64,000 bases of DNA from Rhizobiales bacterium Ga0077545 (GTDB lineage: Bacteria; Pseudomonadota; Alphaproteobacteria; Rhizobiales; Methylopilaceae). This document shows, in pieces, positions 47,060 to 55,934 of the stretch; position 1 is the first letter of the stretch, and the number at the start of each line of letters is the position of its first letter. Both the position numbers and the translations under genes were made by a program. The notes under the pieces are model-generated. The model saw nothing but the letters and a program-made list of their open reading frames with translations. It was not told the origin of the DNA and ran no database searches. The DNA is taken from assembly GCA_001464335.1 (NCBI GenBank), contig LNEV01000012.1, forward strand, positions 1 through 64,000. Reading direction: 5' to 3'.

Positions 47060-49348
47060 TCAGGCGCTCGCGAGATGTTTCTGTGGCTGTGTGTCGGCAA
47101 CGCTGACCGGCAGATCGATGATGAACTGCGTTCCCTTTCCGGGTTCGCTGTCGAGATCGATCTTTCCGTGCAGGCTGTTGGTGACGAGGTTGTAGACGAT
47201 GTGAAGCCCGAGGCCGGTCGAGCCATGCGCGCGGCCCGTCGTGAAGAACGGCTCGAAAACGCGCTCGTGGTTTTCCGGCGGAATTCCCTTGCCGTCGTCG
47301 GCGAAAGTGAAGCGCAGCCAGCCGCGCCGCAACTCCTCGATCCGGAGCACCATCTGGCCGCTGTCGTCCTCGTCATACGCGTGGGAGACCGCGTTCATGA
47401 TGAGATTCGTCAGGACCTGAGCGAGCGCGCCGGGATAAGTGTCCATGACCAGGCCTTCCGGGCAATGGATCGACACGTCGTGGCCGGTCTTGCGGATGAC
47501 GGGGCCGAGCGAGGTCAGGAGCTCGTTCAGCCAACTGTCCAGCGGGAAGCTTCGCCGCTCGCCGCTGGTCTGGTCGACGGCGACCTGCTTGAAGCTGTAG
47601 ACGAGTTCGGCCGCGCGGTTGAGATTGCTCTGCAGAAGGCTCGAGCCTTCCGTAATGCGGGCCACAAAGCGCTCGAACTCCGAGCGGAGCAGCTTGCCGG
47701 AGGCGGCGCTGTCGGCAAATTGCTGGGCCTCGGACGACATCGAGCTTGCCGTTGTCAGGGCAATTCCGACCGGCGTGTTGATTTCGTGGGCCACGCCGGC
47801 GACGAGCTGCCCGAGCGAGGCGAGCTTTTCATACTGGATGAGATCGTCCTGCGTCTGGCGCAGGTCCGCAAGCGCGGTGTCCGCACGCTCCTTGGCGCGC
47901 CGCAGCGCATGTTCGCGCCGCCCGATTTCGGTGACGAAGAAATTCGCCGCGCGTGCCATTTCGCCAAGCTCGTCGCGCCGGTCGCCTTCCGCAACGGGCC
48001 CGACGAAGGGATCGTTCGCAAGCTCGATCATGCGGTTTTTCAGGCGGCCAAGCGGGCCGGTGATCGAGCGGGCGACATAGAATGCGAGCACCGCGCCGAG
48101 AATGAGACCCGCCGCTGCACCAAGAACGAGAATCTTGCGGACGAAATCGCCGATGCGATTGGCGAAGCCGGTGAAGATGTCGTTGAGCTGACGGGCGCGC
48201 TCCAGCATCGCACCGGCCGTCGCGTCCATATCCGCGATCATGTTGTTCTGGGTGCCGAGCGCATCGCGTGTGCCGGCGAGAGCGGTGCTCCATTGCGCGA
48301 TGGCATCGATCATTTCCGACTGGATCAGCGGCGAAATGGGCAGCGTGGACACCGCTTTTTCGAGCTCGGCGCTTTGCTTCAGAATGTCTTCGGTGGCGAC
48401 CGGATTGCGCTCGGAAAGGGCTTTCGTCGTGGCCTGGGCAAGTTTCAGCGTCGCGATGGCGATGTTCTGGGTGGCCTGATCGGTCTCGCTGGCCTGAACG
48501 GAGTAATTCAGAAGGCTCGCGACTTCATCGTGCAGCTTTCCGCGTTCGCTGGAATGAACTTTCAGGAGCCGGTCGGTCCAGTCCGAAAGGCGGCGTGCGG
48601 CAATCTGTTCGCCGGCGCCGATTGTGATCTCGGCGCGATAATCGGCGGTCAGCACAGGGAGCTGTTCGGCGCTGTCGGTGCGGCCCGATTCCTTCAGCAC
48701 AGTGGAAAGCTCGGTGGATATCTGTTCGAGCTGTGTGGACACCCGCTCGATCGCCTGCGGGTCGTTGCGCGCCTGTTCCAGTTCGATGGCGGCGATGGCG
48801 GTGTTGAGCTGCTGCGCCTTGTCGACGATGTCGCGGGCAAAGCGCACGCGCAGATCGCGCTCGGTCAGCGACTGGATGATGTCGGTGTTCGACGCGTGCT
48901 GGCGCGCGCGCGCCTGATCCGTCAGCGTGATGAGGCTCGCCGCGCGCTCGGCCATGTTGCGGGCGGCGGCGTCGTTGAACTCGGTCGCCTGCACATATTC
49001 GGCCATACGGCGCATGAAGATCTGCAGGGCGTTGCGGGCATCGGAGACGGCCACCTGCTGCGCGCGGTCTCCGGCGAAGGCGATCAGCGCGTTCATGTCG
49101 TTCCATGCCTGATTGGCATAGGCCGCGAACTGGTAGTGATGGCCGCGCCGGTCGCCGGGCAGCGATTGCACGTAATCGTCGCGCGCGGCGACCGCGAGGC
49201 TGAGATTGCGGTAAAAGGCGCCCGCCAGAAGTGCGCCCTGGCGCGCGCGGTCGGCCTGGCCGAGCAGAAGCCAGGCGGCCAGCGCAATGGCGGCCGCAAT
49301 CGCGATCGGTATCGCGCCGACAAGAAAGATTTTCAGTCCGATACGCAT
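47060..49348 (-). CDS. Large membrane histidine kinase coupled to a solute-binding protein
   Basis: 762 residues. TM1 at the start (LKIFLVGAIPIAIAAAIALAAWLLL). A long helical periplasmic sensor of about 330 residues comes next, then TM2 (ILVLGAAAGLILGAVLAFYV), HAMP, a coiled coil, H-box ASLGQLVAGVAHEINTP, N-box NLIMNAVSHAY, DDGKGIPPE and GSTGLGLHIV. All kinase motifs are intact. The start at 49348 is placed at the first membrane helix; the frame is open to an ATG at 49486, whose extra 46 residues look disordered. No response regulator is adjacent downstream; the solute-binding protein gene is. Confidence 0.88.
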   Translation of the reverse strand: MRIGLKIFLVGAIPIAIAAAIALAAWLLLGQADRARQGALLAGAFYRNLSLAVAARDDYVQSLPGDRRGHHYQFAAYANQAWNDMNALIAFAGDRAQQVAVSDARNALQIFMRRMAEYVQATEFNDAAARNMAERAASLITLTDQARARQHASNTDIIQSLTERDLRVRFARDIVDKAQQLNTAIAAIELEQARNDPQAIERVSTQLEQISTELSTVLKESGRTDSAEQLPVLTADYRAEITIGAGEQIAARRLSDWTDRLLKVHSSERGKLHDEVASLLNYSVQASETDQATQNIAIATLKLAQATTKALSERNPVATEDILKQSAELEKAVSTLPISPLIQSEMIDAIAQWSTALAGTRDALGTQNNMIADMDATAGAMLERARQLNDIFTGFANRIGDFVRKILVLGAAAGLILGAVLAFYVARSITGPLGRLKNRMIELANDPFVGPVAEGDRRDELGEMARAANFFVTEIGRREHALRRAKERADTALADLRQTQDDLIQYEKLASLGQLVAGVAHEINTPVGIALTTASSMSSEAQQFADSAASGKLLRSEFERFVARITEGSSLLQSNLNRAAELVYSFKQVAVDQTSGERRSFPLDSWLNELLTSLGPVIRKTGHDVSIHCPEGLVMDTYPGALAQVLTNLIMNAVSHAYDEDDSGQMVLRIEELRRGWLRFTFADDGKGIPPENHERVFEPFFTTGRAHGSTGLGLHIVYNLVTNSLHGKIDLDSEPGKGTQFIIDLPVSVADTQPQKHLASA

Positions 49349-49510
49349 TCGGCCCAGGCTCCGGGCGGGAGCTTGGCCATCATCGGGCGTGCTGGCAACA
49401 GCATGTTTGCGCTCGGCATAGATGCTGGTGATGCCGCCGGCGCTGTTCTCGGCGCCGCGCCCTGCGTCCGGTGATCTTGAAGACATCTGTTTCGCCCCCG
49501 GACCGGCGCT

Positions 49511-49768
49511 TCAAACGCCAGATCCGGGCCTGGGCCCGGATCTTGCGGCGGAAGGTGGGGGGGAGAAGGTGGCGGAAGCCTGCCCCGGCGGGGGGGGTGG
49601 GGGGGATGCCGGGGCAGGCTCGCCTTTATGCTCTCCGAAAGCGTCGGTACCGAGGGCAAAGCCGGCACCTTCAGCGAGCACATTCTCGGACACGTCGGGC
49701 CGAACACTCCCACCCGTCGAAACGACGAGGGCTGAGACGAGCGCCTGGACCTGGGTCAATCCGTTCAT
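49511..49768 (-). CDS. Doubtful small protein, 85 residues
   Basis: The frame starts at an ATG with AGAGGA four bases upstream and encodes MNGLTQVQALVSALVVSTGG, then a Pro-run and a low-complexity tail. The last third reads through two strong intergenic hairpins, which argues against the whole frame being a conserved gene. A shorter real peptide is possible. Confidence 0.25.
   Translation of the reverse strand: MNGLTQVQALVSALVVSTGGSVRPDVSENVLAEGAGFALGTDAFGEHKGEPAPASPPPPPPGQASATFSPPPSAARSGPRPGSGV
49520..49543. repeat. Intergenic palindrome, 11-bp arms
   Basis: AGATCCGGGCC (49520-49530) and GGCCCGGATCT (49533-49543) with a two-base loop. CCGGGC-type palindromes of this kind recur between genes in Hyphomicrobiales. 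Confidence 0.6.
49577..49620. repeat. 13-bp stem-loop with G8-T-G7 loop
   Basis: AGCCTGCCCCGGC (49577-49589) pairs perfectly with GCCGGGGCAGGCT (49608-49620). The loop contains G8 (49590-49597), T, G7 (49599-49605). There is no T-run after it on either strand. Confidence 0.7.
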
Positions 49769-49815
49769 TCAATCCTCTGCGGCAGGCGGCTTGCGCCCGC
49801 CGAACTCCGGTTCTC

Positions 49816-50196
49816 TCAACGCGATGCCAACCGCTGCTCGGCTGCGACGCGCACCAGTTCCGAGAACCCTTTCACTCTGTTCTGTTCGATCGTGATCGTG
49901 CGCGACACCTTGCGGGACGAGCCGTTCACGCATTCGGCGGGAATGTAGGGCCAGGCCAGACCGCTGCAGACGTCCTGACTGACGAGAAGGTCACCCTTCT
50001 TGCCGGCCGTCTGGTGCCGGGCCGTGGAATACTGGCCGGCCTGCTCGAGGGTCTCGAACGCCTGAGCAACGGCCATATCGGGGTGGCGGTCTTCGATTTT
50101 CGCATCGGCCGTCTGGCCCGCGAAGCTGGACGCCATCACCCAGACAACGGCAAGCGCCGCAGCCTGAACCAGTGATGTCTTTGCCAGCGTGTTCAT
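49816..50196 (-). CDS. Secreted protein of unknown function, 126 residues
   Basis: N-terminal hydrophobic signal (TSLVQAAALAVVWVMASSFAGQTADA) with a probable cleavage after it. The mature part has two Cys (SQDVCSGLAWPYIPAECVNGSS) that could form one disulfide, and ends in a helical tail. I do not recognise a family. Its ATG is followed in the same direction by the histidine kinase/solute-binding unit, but about 330 bases with hairpins separate them. Confidence 0.7.
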   Translation of the reverse strand: MNTLAKTSLVQAAALAVVWVMASSFAGQTADAKIEDRHPDMAVAQAFETLEQAGQYSTARHQTAGKKGDLLVSQDVCSGLAWPYIPAECVNGSSRKVSRTITIEQNRVKGFSELVRVAAEQRLASR

Positions 50197-50415
50197 GTCC
50201 CGTCTCCCTGGCGCCCATTCGCTGATGCGATGTCCCTGGCGCCGTTTCGATGAGACTGGTTTTAGAGGCCGTTCGTTTCGGCTGTTTTGCGCCGGTCGCG
50301 AAATGCGGTTTCAACATTTCGGGAATTGTTTCGTCGTGGGGAGCGGGACGAAACAATCGGGGCCCGGAACGGCGTCCGGGCCCACTGAAAACACACAGGT
50401 TTCCGAGGTCGAGCC

Positions 50416-51150
50416 TCAGATTTCCTTTTCGTCGGGCGAGAAGACGTAACCGGCGCCGCGCACCGTGCGGATGACCCGCGGATTGGACGGATCGGGCTCG
50501 ATCTTCTTGCGGATCCGGGTGATGCGCACGTCGATGGCGCGGTCGAAGGCGTCGGCGTCGCGGGCATTGGCCAGGTCGAGCAGCCTCTCACGCGACAGCA
50601 CGCGCTTGGGATGATCCGCAAACGCCTTGAGCAGCGTGAATTCGGAATTGGTGAGGGGATGCTCGTCGCCGTTTTCGTCGCGCAGCGTGCGGCCGGCGAG
50701 ATCGAGCCATTTTGTGCCGATCTTCACGGTTTCGCCGGGCGTCGGTGCGCCGGGCGGCAGCGGTGCGGCCACGGTGCTGCGGCGCAGCACCGAGCGGACG
50801 CGGGCGAGAAGTTCACGCAGCTCCGCGGGCTTTGCGAGATAATCGTCCGCCCCGAGTTCGAGACCGACCACGCGGTCGATGGGGCTGGCCGTCGCGGTCA
50901 GCATGATGACGGGAAGGCGCGGCTTTTCCTGCTTCAGGAAGCGGATCAGCGACAGGCCGTCCTCCTCGGGCATGTTCAGATCGAGGACGACGAGATCGGG
51001 CGTGTCCTTCTTCACGCATTCGCGCAGGCTCGGTCCGCCGTCGCAGAGCGTGACGGAAAAGCCGTGCATCTTGAGATAGTCGCCAACCATCTCGCGGGCC
51101 GCCGCCTCGTCGTCGACGACCACAATCTTATGCGTCTGCGTCTGGGCCAT
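50416..51150 (-). CDS. OmpR-family response regulator
   Basis: 244 residues. N-terminal REC (IVVVDDEAAAREMVGDYL, phospho-Asp in LVVLDLNMPEEDG, Lys in DDYLAKPAELREL) and C-terminal winged helix (LTNSEFTLLKAFADHPKRVLSRERLLDLA...IDVRITRIRKKIEPDPSNPRVIRTVRGAGYVF). Transcription factor activated by phosphorylation. Its start overlaps the end of the DUF3369 kinase by 23 bases, so that kinase is the probable partner. Target genes are unknown. Confidence 0.95.
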   Translation of the reverse strand: MAQTQTHKIVVVDDEAAAREMVGDYLKMHGFSVTLCDGGPSLRECVKKDTPDLVVLDLNMPEEDGLSLIRFLKQEKPRLPVIMLTATASPIDRVVGLELGADDYLAKPAELRELLARVRSVLRRSTVAAPLPPGAPTPGETVKIGTKWLDLAGRTLRDENGDEHPLTNSEFTLLKAFADHPKRVLSRERLLDLANARDADAFDRAIDVRITRIRKKIEPDPSNPRVIRTVRGAGYVFSPDEKEI

Positions 51151-52885
51151 GAAACCGTTCGGAAGGCAAAGAGAGCGTGAAGCGCGCTCCGTTCAGAGGG
51201 CCTTTATCGACCAGGATGGCCCCGCCGTGCAAATCGGCGATGCGCTTGACGATGGAAAGCCCAAGTCCCGTGGAGCTTTCACCCGCCGTCGGCTTGGCCG
51301 ACAGGCGCTGGAAGCGGCCGAACAGGCGCGCCTCGTCCTCGGGCGACAGGCCGGGGCCCGAATCGGACACCCGGATGCGCGCCTCGGTCTCGTCGCCCTC
51401 GATCTCGATCAGGATGGAGCCGTTGAGCGGTGTGTACTTCACCGCGTTCGACAAGAGGTTGTCCAGCGCCTCGCGCAGCCGGTCCGGATCGCCCCACGCG
51501 ATCAGCGCGGGCGGACCGCTGAGCGTGATCGTCTGTTCCTTGCGCTCGGCGAGCGTGCGGTTGGCCTCGGCGACTTCGGCGGCGAGGCGCGGCAGGTCGA
51601 AATCCTCGAAGCGCAGGGCGATGTCGTCGGCATCTTTCATCGCATCGCCGATCAGCGTGTCGACCATGCTGATCAGGCGCTTCACCGCGCTCTGGATGTG
51701 GCTGACCTGCGCTTCGGCCATCTCGGCGGGCACCGGCGAAATGGCCAGAAACTCGTTGAGCATTTCGGCGCGGCCCAGAACGACCGAGAGCGGATTTTTC
51801 AGATCGTGCGCGACGGTGCCGAGAACCTCGCTCTTGAAGGTCGCCGCGCTTCTCAGCCGCGACCACTGGGTCTGCAGCTTGTCGTTCGCGGCCGAAAGCT
51901 CGCGCGTGCGTGTTGCGACGCGCCGCTCCAGATTGGCGTTCGCCTCCTGAAGCTGGTCGTAGAGCGAGACATTGTCGAAGGCGATGGCAAGGCGGCTGCA
52001 GAACACTTCGACGAGCGCGCGGTCCGTGTCCGACAATTTCTTGGTGGTGTCGAGCAGGACGACGATTTCGCGCCCGGTCGCGGTCCGCAGGTACAAAATT
52101 GTACGCCCGTCGAGGAAGCTGTGGCGCTTGGCCGTGAAGGTTTCCTCGATCTGGGAGCCGAGATCGCGCGAAATCGCAGCGCGGTGCTCGGACACGGCGA
52201 AATCGCGGTAGGTGCCCGAACCCGCGAGCACGCGGAAGTCGGTGTTGTCGCTTTCCTCGCGCAGCACCAGCATGCCCGCGCAATCGGCGTCGATGAGCAC
52301 AGACAACTGGGTAAGCACGCCTTCGGAAAATTTCTGCAGCGAACCGACTTCGAAAATGTCGGCGGCGGCTTCGACGATGATCTCGAGGCCGCGGCGTGTC
52401 TCGGTCAGCCGCTTGAGCTGTTCGTAGCTGCGCAGAGCGGCGGTGATCGTCGTGAAGAGCTTGTCGGCGGTAAGCTCGGTCTTCGCCTTGTAGTCGTTGA
52501 TGTCGTAATCGACGATGACGCGCCGCTCCGGGGCCTGGCCGGGCTGGCCGGTGCGCAGGATGATGCGCGTGACCTCGTTTCTGAGCTCCTTGCGGATGTA
52601 TTCGACAAGGTCGAGGCCGGCGCTGTCGTTCTCCATCACGACGTCGAGCAGGACGACCGCGATGTCTGGCTGCGCGGCCAGAAGCTCGCGCCCCTCGCGC
52701 GCCGAATGGGCGGGGAGGAGGTCGAGCCTGCGGCCGTGAAGCTGGAAATCCTGAAGCGCAAAGCGGGTGCCGCTGTGAACGGCCGGATCGTCGTCGATGA
52801 CCGCAACTTTCCAGCGCGGCGCCTGCGGTGCCGACGGTCGGTTCGGCCCGTCATCGACGAGAACGATGAAATCGCTTTGTGACAT
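51128..52885 (-). CDS. REC-DUF3369 hybrid histidine kinase
   Basis: 585 residues, soluble. N-terminal REC (KVAVIDDDPAVHSGT, phospho-Asp in VVLLDVVMENDSAG, K in INDYKAKTEL), a DUF3369/GAF-like sensor (about 160-330), a coiled coil, H-box VLGTVAHDLKNPLSVVLG, N-box NLLSNAVKYT and STGLGLSIVK. There are no membrane helices, so it senses a cytoplasmic cue or another protein. The receiver at the N-terminus suggests it is itself a phosphorelay target. Overlaps the OmpR-type regulator gene. Confidence 0.92.
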   Translation of the reverse strand: MSQSDFIVLVDDGPNRPSAPQAPRWKVAVIDDDPAVHSGTRFALQDFQLHGRRLDLLPAHSAREGRELLAAQPDIAVVLLDVVMENDSAGLDLVEYIRKELRNEVTRIILRTGQPGQAPERRVIVDYDINDYKAKTELTADKLFTTITAALRSYEQLKRLTETRRGLEIIVEAAADIFEVGSLQKFSEGVLTQLSVLIDADCAGMLVLREESDNTDFRVLAGSGTYRDFAVSEHRAAISRDLGSQIEETFTAKRHSFLDGRTILYLRTATGREIVVLLDTTKKLSDTDRALVEVFCSRLAIAFDNVSLYDQLQEANANLERRVATRTRELSAANDKLQTQWSRLRSAATFKSEVLGTVAHDLKNPLSVVLGRAEMLNEFLAISPVPAEMAEAQVSHIQSAVKRLISMVDTLIGDAMKDADDIALRFEDFDLPRLAAEVAEANRTLAERKEQTITLSGPPALIAWGDPDRLREALDNLLSNAVKYTPLNGSILIEIEGDETEARIRVSDSGPGLSPEDEARLFGRFQRLSAKPTAGESSTGLGLSIVKRIADLHGGAILVDKGPLNGARFTLSLPSERFHGPDADA

Positions 52886-52983
52886 GTGTTGCCTACAGGG
52901 GTTTATTTTCCCCTATTTTGAGTTCTTCAACAATGGGTTGATTACGGACCCTGAATCTTGGTTGCAAGGACCACGCCGAAGGT

Positions 52984-53670
52984 TCAAGCGCCAAGGTTTA
53001 TTTCTGCAATAACAGGCAGATGGTCCGACAGGCGCGCGCCGCGAACATCAACGCGGCTTGAAACGAGCGCCTCGGCGGGGCGGCAGAAGATGCGGTCGAG
53101 ACGCAGCAGAGGCCAGCGCGACGGCCAGGTGCGGTGGGCCGTCACCCCCGGAAATTCGCGGGCGAAGGCGTGCTGCACGGAGCCCCGTATCCAGTCGTTG
53201 AAATCGCCGAGAATGATGGTCGGACGCGGCCCGAGACCGGCGATGCGGGCAAGCGCCTCGGCCTGCTGGCGCCGCTCGCGCAGGCTGAGCCCGAAATGCG
53301 CCGCCAGCACATGCACCGGTCCCGATGGCGTCTCGATCTCGGTTTCGATGGCGCGGCGCGGCTCGCGGTGCGGCACCGAAATGTCGTGAATCGTGGTGCG
53401 GCCGAGCTTCCAGCGGCTGACGAGCATCTGGCCGTAATCGCCGTCCTTCGCGAGGATCGTCTTGGCCTCGGCCGCGTGAAAACCGAGTTCGGCCGCGATA
53501 TAGGCGAAGGCCGGGCTTTCGCCGGGGCCGTTGCGGCGTGAATCGACCTCCTGCAGGGCCACGATGTCCGGCTCCCACCCGGCGATGAGATCAACGATGC
53601 GCCGCAGGTCGAAACGCCCGTCGCGCCCGACCCCGCCATGTATGTTCCACGTCAGTACGCGGATCGTCAC
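52984..53670 (-). CDS. Endonuclease/exonuclease/phosphatase-fold protein
   Basis: 228 residues. RVLTWNIHGGVGRDG at the N-terminus, LQEVDSRRN with the metal Glu, LAAHFGLSLRERRQQ, IILGDFNDWIRG, and the terminal SDHLPVIAEI His/Asp pair: the full EEP motif set. Family members cleave phosphodiesters in nucleic acids, phosphoinositides or sphingolipids. The GTG start overlaps the stop of the phospholipase D gene (GTGA), so the two are translationally coupled and a lipid substrate is plausible. Confidence 0.9.
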   Translation of the reverse strand: MTIRVLTWNIHGGVGRDGRFDLRRIVDLIAGWEPDIVALQEVDSRRNGPGESPAFAYIAAELGFHAAEAKTILAKDGDYGQMLVSRWKLGRTTIHDISVPHREPRRAIETEIETPSGPVHVLAAHFGLSLRERRQQAEALARIAGLGPRPTIILGDFNDWIRGSVQHAFAREFPGVTAHRTWPSRWPLLRLDRIFCRPAEALVSSRVDVRGARLSDHLPVIAEINLGA

Positions 53671-55784
53671 GCCCGCGCGCCCCGAAACCTCGACACGGCA
53701 ACCTGAAGCCCGAAGGAGAGCAGGATCCAGAACACGATGAGCCCGACGAACAGGCCGATATCGGTCCAGCTCGGGTCCGACAGAACGCGGAAGATCTGGT
53801 TGCCGAGTGACGACAATACGATGAGGCCGGGCAGAAGGCCGAGCGCCGTGCCGATCATGAAATCCATGAGGCGGATGCCGCTGGCTCCGGCGACGAGATT
53901 GACCACGGTGAACGGTGCCACCGGAACAAGGCGCACCGCCGCCACGGCAAGAACGCCCTTGTTCTTGACGCGGCGCGTGACACGGTTGAGTCGCGGTCCG
54001 ATCAGATTGCGCAGGGCCGGTTTGCCGAGCCGGGCGCCCAGCACATACGTCGTGAGCGAGGAGGCAAGGGCGCCCGCCGCTGCGTAGAGGAGGCCGAGCC
54101 AGGGACCGAACGTGCCGGCGGTGACCGCGATCAGGATGGTCAGCGGGAACAGGACGAAGCCGCCGGCGACGAACACGGCGACGACGACGGCCGGGGCCCA
54201 CATGCTGTCCGAGACCGACACGGCCGCCGCACGCAGAACCTGAGGATTGGTGAGGTCCGCGAGCGGTGTGTACCGCCACGCAAGGACGAGCGCGAGGACG
54301 AGGAACGCGCCGAGCGCGACCTGTATCCCGTGGGAAATCTGCCGGTACGGAACGCGCGTCCCGATCATGTGCCGCACGAATTCCTCGACGCCAACCGGCT
54401 TTTCTGGATCGGCAACCGCGAGGATCGCGGCGGAGATCTCCTCCGGGTCCGCCTCTCCATCCTCGATGGGGCGGAGGCTGTGACCCCGGCCGCTCAGTGC
54501 CTCGGCCGTCGCAACGAGCGAGTCGGTCTGTTCGAATTTTGCCGCCACGTCTTCGGCCGTCACGCCGCAATGATCCGCGATCAGGGTGTTGCGGATGCGG
54601 GCGATGGCCGCCCGGGCGGCATCGTCGCTGGCCTCGAGGGCGAGGTCGCATTCGGTGTCCGTACCCATTGAGCGGCTGTTGAGATTGGCCGAGCCGATGC
54701 GCAGGAACACATCGTCCACGATCATCACTTTCGCATGGACCATCGTGTCGGTGGTCTCGCCGTCGCATTCGATGTTCGGAAACAAAAAGCGCACGCGGTC
54801 TTTTACATCGCTCGCCTCGAAGAGTGCCCGAAAGGCGATGCGGCCCGAGCGCATGGTGCGCGCCTCGATCCAGCTTTCATGGGTGTGCGGGGCGACGAAG
54901 ACGGTTTCCAGATCCGGCTTCTCGCGCATGCGCTGGAGAATGCGTTCGGCCACATTGAGGCGCGTCAGGAACTGGTTCTCGATGTAGATCGTGCGATTGG
55001 CCAGCGCGACGGAATCCAGAAACAGCGCCTCGACCTCGCGCTGCTCCTCGATCGCGTCGTAGCGCGGCTGAGTCAGCGCGATGCCGATCTCCGGGTTTTG
55101 GAAATCAGGCTCGATGCCGTCCGGCCAGCAATCCTCGCGCGGCCGTCCCTGTTTGACGGATTCGGAGGTGGCACGGCTCCACCTCTGGCGCGCGATGGCG
55201 CCGATGGCGCGGGCGGCCGGTCCGTCGACGAGCATCTGCACGTCGTGGAAGGGGCGGTAGGGTTTTCCCGCCGAATCGACGCGGCGCGGATGCGTGAAAT
55301 CGTGCTCGCACGTGTCCCAGCGCCTCTGGGTTATGTCGAGGCCGCCGGAGAAGGCCACGCAATCGTCGATGACGACGAGTTTCTGGTGATGGGCCGAGCC
55401 GAGCGGAAGCGCGTCGTCGAGGCAGAGCTGCACGCAGGGCGGGGACTTCCAGCCGAGATTGAAGGCCGGGAACATCTCCCGTTCGGTCGAATACAGCACC
55501 GAGAAATCCCACAGCAGCAGATTGATCTGCAGGCCGGGACGCTCCTTGGTGAGCGCGCACAGGAAATCGCACAAATGTTCGGGATAGCCGTCCTCGGCCT
55601 TCCCCTCGGGGCCGACCAGGGGCACGCGGCTGTCGATGTCCCAACCGATGATGAAGACGGTGTCACGGGCCTTTTTCAGGGCCTCGCGCAGTGCGCCGAA
55701 ATAGGGGGCAGCATCAATCAACACCTTGGCGCGCCGCGCTTTTTCGACACGCCACACGTTTTTATCAGGCTGGAAGATGCTCAT
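53667..55784 (-). CDS. Phospholipase D-VTT membrane fusion protein
   Basis: 705 residues. Two HKD motifs in the N-terminal phospholipase D/transphosphatidylase domain: SAHHQKLVVIDD (about 140) and VHAKVMIVDD (about 355), each followed by the G-S/G-G-x-N-type loop. Then a linker, and from about 480 a C-terminal VTT/DedA-like domain of about six membrane helices (GGFVLFPLTILIAVTAGTFGPWLG, VAAVRLVPVAPFTVVNLVAGASG). The first half would hydrolyse or transfer phosphatidyl groups, the second is a membrane scramblase/transporter-type domain. Divergent from phoR; coupled to the EEP gene. Confidence 0.92.
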   Translation of the reverse strand: MSIFQPDKNVWRVEKARRAKVLIDAAPYFGALREALKKARDTVFIIGWDIDSRVPLVGPEGKAEDGYPEHLCDFLCALTKERPGLQINLLLWDFSVLYSTEREMFPAFNLGWKSPPCVQLCLDDALPLGSAHHQKLVVIDDCVAFSGGLDITQRRWDTCEHDFTHPRRVDSAGKPYRPFHDVQMLVDGPAARAIGAIARQRWSRATSESVKQGRPREDCWPDGIEPDFQNPEIGIALTQPRYDAIEEQREVEALFLDSVALANRTIYIENQFLTRLNVAERILQRMREKPDLETVFVAPHTHESWIEARTMRSGRIAFRALFEASDVKDRVRFLFPNIECDGETTDTMVHAKVMIVDDVFLRIGSANLNSRSMGTDTECDLALEASDDAARAAIARIRNTLIADHCGVTAEDVAAKFEQTDSLVATAEALSGRGHSLRPIEDGEADPEEISAAILAVADPEKPVGVEEFVRHMIGTRVPYRQISHGIQVALGAFLVLALVLAWRYTPLADLTNPQVLRAAAVSVSDSMWAPAVVVAVFVAGGFVLFPLTILIAVTAGTFGPWLGLLYAAAGALASSLTTYVLGARLGKPALRNLIGPRLNRVTRRVKNKGVLAVAAVRLVPVAPFTVVNLVAGASGIRLMDFMIGTALGLLPGLIVLSSLGNQIFRVLSDPSWTDIGLFVGLIVFWILLSFGLQVAVSRFRGARA

Positions 55785-55934
55785 TTGTAAAGGGATGCCG
55801 TTATATGGAACGATCCCTCACAACGCACGAAACGCCAGAAGGTGTCCGCCGGTCCGGGCGACTTTGTGCAACGGGCTTCGTCATGTCACTGTCATCATGT
55901 CATGGCCTCGTCCGTCTTTGATCGGGAGACGAAC

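Larger units (their letters stand above)
49487..49815. other. Intergenic region with two strong hairpins
   Basis: About 330 bases. It holds an 11-bp palindrome (49520-49543) and a 13-bp stem with a G-rich loop (49577-49620), both listed separately, and a weak 85-codon frame. It separates the histidine kinase from the upstream secreted-protein gene. Confidence 0.5.

Noticed and set aside
47009..49474. 821-codon antisense frame across the histidine kinase
   Set aside because: Shadow frame; kinase motifs are on the minus strand.
55882..55902. Three TGTCA repeats upstream of phoR resembling a PHO box
   Set aside because: Spacings of 6 and 8 bases do not give the 11-bp period; autoregulation of phoR cannot be claimed from this.
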